Shown: positions 1 through 8,100 of the stretch, one piece after another
Layout: every line of letters begins with the position of its first letter
Numbering within the stretch: the first letter of the stretch is position 1
Source of the DNA: Paracoccaceae bacterium
Lineage (GTDB): Bacteria; Pseudomonadota; Alphaproteobacteria; Rhodobacterales; Rhodobacteraceae
Assembly: GCA_026997055.1 (NCBI GenBank)
Contig: JALWJU010000424.1
Coordinates: 1 to 41,575 of the forward strand
Direction of reading: 5' to 3'
DNA: 41,575 nt
Translations under genes and position numbers: made by a program
The notes under the pieces: model-generated
What the model was told of the DNA's origin: nothing
Seen by the model: the letters and a program-made list of their open reading frames with translations, nothing else
The model's database searches: none

Positions 1-77
1 ACAGTGTTGACATGGACACGAAACACTGCGGACATCCTGCACGGGTCGCTTTTAAACAATTGATTTCTCGGAAGAAT

Positions 78-123
<46 letters not shown>

Positions 124-371
124 ACCGGTGGTCCAAGTGTTGCAACGCTGTTTTGTCGCGATATTTCAATAGGTTGTGGCGCGCGAATTCGAGCGCATGG
201 TATCGCCGCCAACGTAGCGCCATGCTCGGCCCGAAATCCGGATGTTCTCATGCCATTTACCGGCAATGTTGCGCCTGAGTTCCACGCGCAAGTTTTGTTG
301 CGCATAGCCTTGATTGTTGCGCGTAAGGCGGTTTAACTGCGCATACATTGCTGCACAATCAGGGAAGCCCA
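124..371. promoter_or_regulatory. Leader of the Fic gene with iterated TTGCGC motifs
   Basis: No credible gene lies here. TTGCGC occurs at 269-274, 298-303 and 317-322, and a related CTGCGC at 337-342. GCGCAA at 286-291 forms an inverted repeat with the copy at 298-303. The last three direct copies are spaced 19-20 bases apart, about two helical turns. This could be an operator for the fic gene or a recombination or excision protein site next to the attachment half-site. No clear -35/-10 pair was found. Confidence 0.3.
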
Positions 372-1790
372 ATGGCACAGCACATCTCCGAGGCCGATCT
401 TCGCGCGATCGAGAGCGCCGTGCGCAAGCACCCCGATGGCGCTTCTGCAAGCGAGATCTCCGAAGCCCTGAGCGCGAACCTGCCCCGGCGCACGCTGCAA
501 TACCGACTGAAGCACCTTGTGGATGCCGGTCGCCTGATCAGGAAGGGCAGTGGGCGGTGGGCACGGTACCATTCGCCCGCCGAACCTGCCGTTGGGGAAG
601 TCGCCGTCGGCACCGGCCGGAACGGCGATGAGGAACAGGTTTCCATTCCGCTCTCTGCCCCCGGCATGGAGATCAGGGAGTACCTCGCCCAGCCTCCTGC
701 CGCACGAAAACCGGTCGGCTACAATCGTGATTTCCTGGAATCCTACCAGCCCAACGTCACGACATATCTCTCGGAAGACGAACGTGCGCATCTGCAGGAG
801 ATCGGCCGACCCAACTTCGCCGAGCAACCGGCGGGCACCTATGCCCGGCACATTCTCGACCGGCTTCTGATCGATCTGTCATGGAATTCCAGCCGGCTCG
901 AGGGCAACACCTACTCGCTGCTGGACACCAGACGGCTGATCGAGTTCGGGGAGGAAGCCGAAGGGCGCGCCCATCTGGAAGCCCAGATGATCCTGAACCA
1001 CAAGGACGCAATCGCCTTTCTCGTCGATGCTGCCGAGGATATCGGATTCAACCGCTACACGATCCTCAACCTTCATGGTTTTCTTGCCCAGAACCTGCTG
1101 CCCGATGAATCCGCGGCCGGGAGGCTGCGCCATATCCCGATCGGCATTGAGCAATCAGTGTTTCATCCGCTTGAGGTGCCGCAGTGGATCGAGGAGTGCT
1201 TCGATCTGATCCTGGCAAAGGCGGCGGCGATTCAGGACCCGTTCGAGCAGGCCTTTTTCGTCATGGTGCAGCTGCCGTATCTTCAACCTTTCGATGACGT
1301 GAACAAGCGCGTCTCGCGCCTTGCTGCCAACATCCCCTTCATCAGGGCCAATCTCTCGCCCCTGTCCTTCAGCGACGTGCCACGTTCGATCTACACCGAT
1401 GCCGTCCTGGGGGTGTATGAACTCAACCGGGTCGATCTGCTGAAGGATGTGTTCATCTGGTCCTATGAACGTTCGGCCGCTCGTTATGCCGCGGTCCGGC
1501 AATCGCTGGGCGAACCCGACCCGTTCCGCCTGAAACATCGTGAGGCACTGCGGCGGGTCATCAGCGAGGTCGTGCGAGAACGGATGAGCAGAAAGGCGGC
1601 CGTACGGCACATCGCATCCTGGACGGCGCAGAACATCGACCGCCCCGAACAGGAGAAATTCCGCGAGATTGCCGAGAGCGACCTCCTCGGCCTGCACGCG
1701 GGCAATTTCGCGCGTTACGGGATCAGGCCGGCCGAATTCGCGGCCTGGCAGGAGGTGTGGACGGCAGAGGAAGGGCGCCGTGAATCATAG
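372..1790 (+). CDS. Fic-family protein with degenerate active-site motif and N-terminal winged helix
   Basis: The start is ATG 372, preceded by AGGGAA at 361-366. The 472-aa product begins with a winged-helix-like segment (about residues 1-60, including a basic turn before GRW). The central Fic fold has an inhibitory-type motif S173-x3-E177-G178, which places it near class II Fic proteins with an N-terminal inhibitory helix. The signature that is normally HPFxx(G/D)NGR reads QPFDDVNKR at residues 305-313, so the catalytic His is Gln and the glycine that contacts phosphate is changed. Canonical Fic enzymes transfer AMP or another phosphate-containing moiety to a hydroxyl side chain. This one may be inactive, use different chemistry, or act as a regulator through its DNA-binding domain. 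It is a single gene, 335 bases upstream of the helicase operon. Confidence 0.85.
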   Translation: MAQHISEADLRAIESAVRKHPDGASASEISEALSANLPRRTLQYRLKHLVDAGRLIRKGSGRWARYHSPAEPAVGEVAVGTGRNGDEEQVSIPLSAPGMEIREYLAQPPAARKPVGYNRDFLESYQPNVTTYLSEDERAHLQEIGRPNFAEQPAGTYARHILDRLLIDLSWNSSRLEGNTYSLLDTRRLIEFGEEAEGRAHLEAQMILNHKDAIAFLVDAAEDIGFNRYTILNLHGFLAQNLLPDESAAGRLRHIPIGIEQSVFHPLEVPQWIEECFDLILAKAAAIQDPFEQAFFVMVQLPYLQPFDDVNKRVSRLAANIPFIRANLSPLSFSDVPRSIYTDAVLGVYELNRVDLLKDVFIWSYERSAARYAAVRQSLGEPDPFRLKHREALRRVISEVVRERMSRKAAVRHIASWTAQNIDRPEQEKFREIAESDLLGLHAGNFARYGIRPAEFAAWQEVWTAEEGRRES

Positions 1791-2125
1791 AGTGGCGCTT
1801 GAGGGATCTGCCTGTTGGCAAGGAAAGCTTTTCGGCAACCGGAAACCGCCCTACTCCTCGGCATATGCCTGATGCGGGTGCGGAGGCTGGGAACCTGCTG
1901 GACCGCAATCCATCAGGTTGGGAGGCCAGCACCTTCATCCCCAGAAAGCCTGCCTGGCACCTGGCTGAGATGGCGAGCCGTACGGCCAGCGCGACTCGCT
2001 CCTGGCGGGGCCGAGGCCGGTGATAACGGCTTATGATATTCTCCGCAGGGGCGCCCAAAACCCGAGTCGGGATATAGCTGGCCGAGCCAGTCCCAAGAAC
2101 TGCCGTACCGTTTGTTGACAAGGGG
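1791..2125. promoter_or_regulatory. Non-coding stretch with a candidate promoter for the three-gene operon
   Basis: No convincing gene is present. TTGACA at 2115-2120 is a perfect sigma-70 -35 hexamer. Seventeen bases later, CACGAT (2138-2143) is a weak -10. If this promoter is used, transcription starts inside the annotated 5' end of the next gene, and translation would have to begin at GTG 2150 or ATG 2213. No terminator hairpin with a T-run was found behind the fic gene. Confidence 0.35.
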
Positions 2126-5100
2126 TTGCAGATTTTTCACGATCTAGTGGTGAATAATCATGCTCAAAAACTATCAGTCGCTGATTCGAATGAAGCAATT
2201 TGCAAAGTTTTGATGTCCGGCAAGTACGCTGGGCGGTCACTATACCTGACGTTTGATGCTCAAGAGACCAAGGAAATCGGGAAGTTGCTCGGTGTCGACG
2301 AAGTCCACGTCGAGGAACTGTGCGCGAGCCTTGTTGGAGAGGCTCTTGATAAGGGGAGAAATCCCTTCCTGACTGCGTGCCGCGAAGCCCGGCTATGGAC
2401 CTCGGAAGGAATGCTCGGCCCGCCTCCATTCGTCACGCTCTTGCATGTTATGTCTCACGCTGCCGAGCTCATGGCCAACGACGGCGAGTATGCGGCAAAC
2501 GCTTACTACCCGCGGCTAGCTAACTTAATCGGGATACCGGCAGGGAACCTTCGGTCACATGGCAAACAGACGGAGCTTTTCTGGCGGCTTCTAGAGACCT
2601 GGCTCGCCGAAAACGACTACGAGCTGGGTCGCCCGACTGCCTCGGCGAGGGGCACCTGGAAGTACGTTGGGTTGGCAATGTCGCAGGCGATCGTTCGCTC
2701 TGCGGATCGCGCAGCGATGCACGATCTATTCAACACCTATGGTTTCTCCAGCGGAGATCAACTTACGTCTGCCGACATTTTCCCCTACGTGGACGATTGG
2801 ATGCGATCGAGCGGGTCAACGCCACGCCTCCGCAAGGCATGGGAGCAGAAAGACTTGCGCGGTCGCATTTGCGAGATTGTGATCGACGAGCTTCAGGATT
2901 GGTCAACCAGCTCTCTCGGCTCCTCTAGTATCGGACATAAAGAAAGATCCCATCGGCTCTCTCTCATCGCGCAAGTGCTGCCATCCTTTCCCAAGCCACG
3001 GCTCTTGCTTCATCTCGGTCGGGGCATTGAATTGAGCCAACCGCTTACCGGCCTCGAAGACGATATTGGTAATTCGTTCAGCCTTTCGAATTCTGTCTTT
3101 GGTGCGTTTGCCACGGTTTCACCAAACCCCATGGGGCGCGCAAACAGCGGGTTGGCGAGGAGTTTCTCCGTCACCGGCGGAGACCATCGTCTGCAATGGA
3201 GTTCTGGCCCGGTAATTCCGCTCGTGAAGTCGACTGAAGGTCCATACTGGACACAGGTCGCGCGCATTAGGATTGCAACGGACGTCCTTGTCCTGGTGCG
3301 TGACAAGCAGTCCCTCGTGGAAGGGTTGGAACGCTTACTCGCAGAGACCTCGACGGGCGAGGCGACCTACCTTACCCCAGAAGATCTCGACGGAATTCCG
3401 CACGGGTGGAGGCTGTACAAGGACGTACGGATAATCCGGACAACCGATAGTGAAGTGAAAACCGATCTAAAGAACTTGGTTCCCCTGTCAGAAGAGTCGG
3501 GATTCGTCATCACAGGTGGATTGCAAGTTACGCGGGGTATTTGGCATTCGAAAGCGCCCCCAAACGTCAACTTTGTCGCGGATACCGGGCCAACTCGGCT
3601 TGAAGCTCACCGTCCGAGCGACGGGGGGCTCCGGTTGGTCCGCGAGGCCCAATCAGCTTCACGGACTTGCGGCCTGTCGATGCGAGATCTTAAGGATGCG
3701 AGCTACACGGTACGTGGGTTCAAGTCTGGCAAGCAAACCGGCGAAACCCTCGTGGTGCTGCGGTCAGCTGAACGGGCGCGGCCCCTTGATCGCCAGATGG
3801 TTGGGCAACTTGCCCATGGGGCGATATTCTCGGCGGCCGAGTTTCCTCAGGAGGGTTCCGCTTCAACGATCCGGGGCAACATTGTCTGCCCAAAACCGCC
3901 TGCAACGGAGCCAACTTCAGTTGTGGAACCACGGGAGGGGGCGCAGATTCCGTCTGGAGACGGCTCGACGGAAGACGGAGAAAGCGACTTCGTTAACGAG
4001 GATGGCTCGGTCGACGAACCTGAATCGTGTGCCGGCCGAGGCTACCATTACTGGAAATGTGAATCCCCTCCCCATCGGGTGCCGATGTCCACCCCGCTCA
4101 AGATGGAATGCAAGGACTGTCACCAGGTGGTCATCGCAAGAAAACGCGGGCGCAGGAAGCAAAATGTCGAGGCAGCCACTATTCCCATCGCGCGCAGAAT
4201 CGCCCGCGGAAAATGGGAAGGAAAATCGAGTAACGCGGACATCGACTTCGATTTGCTGTTCGATGCGCTTTGCTTCCTAGGCTCGGGATCTTGGGGAAGA
4301 ATTGACCGGCTACTCGTGGGGCACGATATCCCTCCGTGGGCAATTGGCGAGATGGCAGCTGCATGGTCATCCTTGGGCTTGATCGACGTAGCATATGCAC
4401 CGGGGACACATCGCCCAAGGAAATGGAGTGTTCCGCCTCCAACGATTTGCATAACCGGAGATGGTCGGGGCTACTTTTCAGGATTTCGATGCGACCCACT
4501 CATCGAGTTGACACTTGAAGAGGTCGCAAATCTTGGTGGCTCTTCATTGAAGACGGAGCAAGACGGGGCGCCATGCCATTGGGGCATTCGCAACGTCGAT
4601 TTTTCTGATTTGGCCGAACGCGTAAGGCCATTGGAAGATCCGCTCGGGAGGCCATTCTCGATGGTTGAGCGCCCCGAAATTGACTTGGTAAGAGCCGCGT
4701 TTTCGGTCGCTGGGCTCGAAGCGTCGCTGCTTCCCATCTCGACGGGTTCATCTCTCCGCAACCTCCAGCGTTTCGACATCGAGGGTGCGCGATGGCGCCT
4801 GGTCGATGCGGTGTCTGGCGAAGGTGCCTACCGTTTTGACCACGGCGGTAGGGTCTATGTTTACCGTAGCCCCAATGGGCGCGAATTCATGGGCCCCCAA
4901 CAGGTGATTAAGCTTTTGGCGGCTAGGCAAAGTGGTAGGCGTCTTCACCGTTACGACGAGCATTCCCGGCAATTTTCTTCCACGCGGGGAGCCGAGCCGG
5001 TTGGCCTGCTTGCCCGTGCATTGGTAGCCTGCAGCGGTCAGCTTCCGCGAAAAGGCGACGACGGCATCACCACTTATGAAAAAGTCGCGCCGGAAGTCGG

Positions 5101-5146
5101 CCGCGCAGTGCTTTATAACCTTTACTCGAGGAAGATGATCGAATGA
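2126..5146 (+). CDS. Large protein of unknown fold, DruH-like by position; first gene of the operon
   Basis: The open frame gives 1006 aa from TTG 2126. The start is uncertain: GTG 2147/2150 and ATG 2213 are in frame, and a -35-like TTGACA sits immediately upstream of the TTG. I recognise no catalytic domain. Visible features are a helical N-terminal third, an acidic, low-complexity stretch near residues 595-635, then a short Cys/His cluster (C645, H651, C662-x2-C665) followed by a basic segment, which suggests a zinc-binding module. The stop overlaps the next start (ATGA), so the two are translationally coupled. Known from the family: in Druantia type III a protein of about this size and no known domain, DruH, precedes the giant helicase DruE. 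The assignment here rests on size and order, not on recognised homology. Confidence 0.6.
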   Translation: MQIFHDLVVNNHAQKLSVADSNEAICKVLMSGKYAGRSLYLTFDAQETKEIGKLLGVDEVHVEELCASLVGEALDKGRNPFLTACREARLWTSEGMLGPPPFVTLLHVMSHAAELMANDGEYAANAYYPRLANLIGIPAGNLRSHGKQTELFWRLLETWLAENDYELGRPTASARGTWKYVGLAMSQAIVRSADRAAMHDLFNTYGFSSGDQLTSADIFPYVDDWMRSSGSTPRLRKAWEQKDLRGRICEIVIDELQDWSTSSLGSSSIGHKERSHRLSLIAQVLPSFPKPRLLLHLGRGIELSQPLTGLEDDIGNSFSLSNSVFGAFATVSPNPMGRANSGLARSFSVTGGDHRLQWSSGPVIPLVKSTEGPYWTQVARIRIATDVLVLVRDKQSLVEGLERLLAETSTGEATYLTPEDLDGIPHGWRLYKDVRIIRTTDSEVKTDLKNLVPLSEESGFVITGGLQVTRGIWHSKAPPNVNFVADTGPTRLEAHRPSDGGLRLVREAQSASRTCGLSMRDLKDASYTVRGFKSGKQTGETLVVLRSAERARPLDRQMVGQLAHGAIFSAAEFPQEGSASTIRGNIVCPKPPATEPTSVVEPREGAQIPSGDGSTEDGESDFVNEDGSVDEPESCAGRGYHYWKCESPPHRVPMSTPLKMECKDCHQVVIARKRGRRKQNVEAATIPIARRIARGKWEGKSSNADIDFDLLFDALCFLGSGSWGRIDRLLVGHDIPPWAIGEMAAAWSSLGLIDVAYAPGTHRPRKWSVPPPTICITGDGRGYFSGFRCDPLIELTLEEVANLGGSSLKTEQDGAPCHWGIRNVDFSDLAERVRPLEDPLGRPFSMVERPEIDLVRAAFSVAGLEASLLPISTGSSLRNLQRFDIEGARWRLVDAVSGEGAYRFDHGGRVYVYRSPNGREFMGPQQVIKLLAARQSGRRLHRYDEHSRQFSSTRGAEPVGLLARALVACSGQLPRKGDDGITTYEKVAPEVGRAVLYNLYSRKMIE

Positions 5147-8100
5147 GACAGGCCACCCCGACGCGTGTTCAGAACTACATTCGAGAGGCATACCTGAAGT
5201 ACTACGACTCCGCCTTTTGGATGCGCGATGATGGTATCATGGCGGAGCGCCGTAAACTACTCCAAGCGGACGGTGTAATGGCACAAGAACCCCTCCTGGA
5301 AGCCGTTCCCCAGTACCCTTCGGTTGAAGCCATCGAAGAGGCATGCAAACGCGCTGGGCTAAGCTCAGAAACCGCTTCAAGACTAGGTCCGCTGGTATTT
5401 GGCTCCGACAAATCTATCAAGCTTCGTCAGCACCAAGCGGAAGCGCTCGTCGCTGCAATGGTCGGAAATGAACTGGGCCAGAGAAATGTCGTAGTGACCT
5501 CCGGTACCGGATCGGGGAAGACGGAGAGCTTTCTTCTCCCCATCTTGGCGGGAATACTGGAAGAGCGTGTAAGAAAGGGCAAGCGCGGCCCGATAAAGCC
5601 TTGGTGGGAGAAAGATCTCGAGCGCCACGACACGTCCTGGAAACACAGCCGATCGCTCGCTAGCAACACCTCGGACGCGGCAATCCGTGCCCTTGTCCTA
5701 TACCCGACCAACGCTTTGGTTGAGGACCAGATCTCGCGCTTACGTGGCGCGGCCATGCGGGGAATCGAGGAAACCGGAGAACCTATTTTCTTCTTCGGAA
5801 GGTATACCGGGGCGACGCTTGGTACAACTTACTTTCCACCGGGAACCCTAAAGGCAAGTGACCGCGGAAAGATCAATAAAATCTCGAAAGAAATCCGGGA
5901 TATTGCCCGGGAGGCCACAGAGCTCAAACATTCCCTCGAAGCGGCCGGCAAGTCACCGACCGAGATCTTGGAGGCGGCCAGCCAGTTCCAAGACCCATAC
6001 TGCGGCGAGATGCTCACGCGGTGGGACATGATCTCGGCGCCGCCGGACATTCTCATCACGAACACGAGCATGCTGAACATCATGCTGCTTCGTGATGTCG
6101 AAGTCCCTATTTTCGAAAAGACGCGAAAATGGCTCGAGGCCGACGAGGCAAACCACTTCAGCTTGGTCGTCGACGAACTACACAGCTATCGCGGCACGCA
6201 GGGAACAGAGGTTGCCTTGGTGGTCCGGAACCTACTGGACCGGCTAGGACTGGGACCCGACTCGGCCCAGCTTCGTTGCATAGGAACAAGTGCATCCTTG
6301 GACCCGGAGAGCGGAAAAGAGTACTTGGAACAGTTCTTCGGCGTTGACCGAAAGACCTTTGTAATCCTGCCGGGCCAACCCGAGGATTTCAGCGCAAACC
6401 TTCCCGTGGAAACGGATGTTCTGGAACGCAATCTTGCCCTCCTAAATTCCGAAGACCCGGAGAAGGTAAAGGCCGCTTCGGAAGATATATGTAAGCATTT
6501 TTCACCACGGATTGCACTTGCCGCCGCATGTAATGAAGCTGGATCGCTCGTCTCGTCAGCAGGAGGTGCCGGAGACTCCGCAGTAATAGTCCGGCCAGCG
6601 AAGCTATCTAAAATTGGAAAATCCCTTTTCGGGGCGAGAAGCTCGCACGAGCTTCTTGATGCAATCATGATCGCGGCAGCGCATGAAGACCGAGGAACCT
6701 GGGAAAAACCCAAGCCGACTTTCAGGTCGCACATGTTCATGCGCCAAGTGCAAGGTATTTGGGCATGTTCGAACCCTGAATGCACCGAGGTAGAGAAGGA
6801 ATTCAGGTCGAGGGGGCGGAAGATTGGCCGCCTCTTCAAGTCACCCGCGTTGAAGTGCGAGTGTGGCGGTCAAGTCCTGGAGTTACTGTACTGCTACGAT
6901 TGTGGAGAAGCCTTCCTCGCGGGCTTCGTAGTCCCATCCAGTAGCGAAGCGCTGAAGGATCAGATCTTCCTGGAGGCAACGAAATCAGTGGAGGGCGGCG
7001 GATATCCCGGCATGGTCTACGAGCGACCACACTCCGAGTTTAGGTGGTACTGGCCGGGCGGCCAAATCCCTGCCGGGTCATCGCGTTGGACACACGGGTT
7101 TCCCGGGGAGGGTGGATCAGGAACCTTCCAGTTCCAGACTGCTCGGTTCGATCACCACCTAGGGCTGCTGGTACCCGGTGACCCCGAGCCCACGGGTGTC
7201 GTGTTAACCATCCCACCGGACCTTCCCGAGGGGCGCACCGTTGCTGGGCTCCCCGAGACCTGCCCCCATTGCCTGAGCTCCTACAGCTCACGAAACCAGC
7301 GAGACCTGAAGGCTTTCTACCGCGGCACGGTCCAAACTCCCATCCGCGGGTTGCGCACCGGCTTGAATGTGACAACCCAGCTGATTGCCGACCGCGCGAT
7401 GTTGTCGGCCGGTGACGGAGCAACTGCCGAGAAGATGATCGCATTCACGGATAGCCGTGACGATGCCGCCGACTTGGCCGCCGGACTAGAACTGCATCAT
7501 TTTCGAGACCTGGTGAGGCAGCTTGTCTTCAAGCAGTTCTCAGGCGCGGCCATCCTTACCTGCGCGGAACTCCAGAAGATCATCCAAGCAGTGAAAAATG
7601 GCGATCCAGATGCCGTCGCAAAACGAGACGCCGCGAACGAGAAGACCCCAGGAATCTATGAAGCCGCGGTAAAGATCGCGTTCGGAGTGGACGAGGAAGC
7701 AGATAGGGAGCTGGCCGCAAGGCACGATGCAGCCGTTGAGAGCGGATCCATCGCGTGGTCGGCCCTGATGATCGCGCTTCGGGAATCCCTGGTCGCTCTT
7801 GGTCAGAATCCAGCAGGGACGGACGCGAGTCGTGCCACTGACCGCCCCGACGGCGGTGGGACGCCCTGGTGGAAGTTCTTCGATCCCCCGGAAGGTGCAA
7901 CGTGGGCACCACTCGATGCAGCTGCCGCGAGTGATGGCCGCCGTGAATTCATGGCGCACCTATCTAGGACGGTAGCTTCTTCTCTCTTCGACCAAGCGGG
8001 CCGAGATCTTGAGTCGATGGGGACTGCAACCATCGAGCTTGACTCGGAATGCGGCGCAAAGCTCGGAATGGACGATGCATTGGCCAAGGGGATAGTCGGC

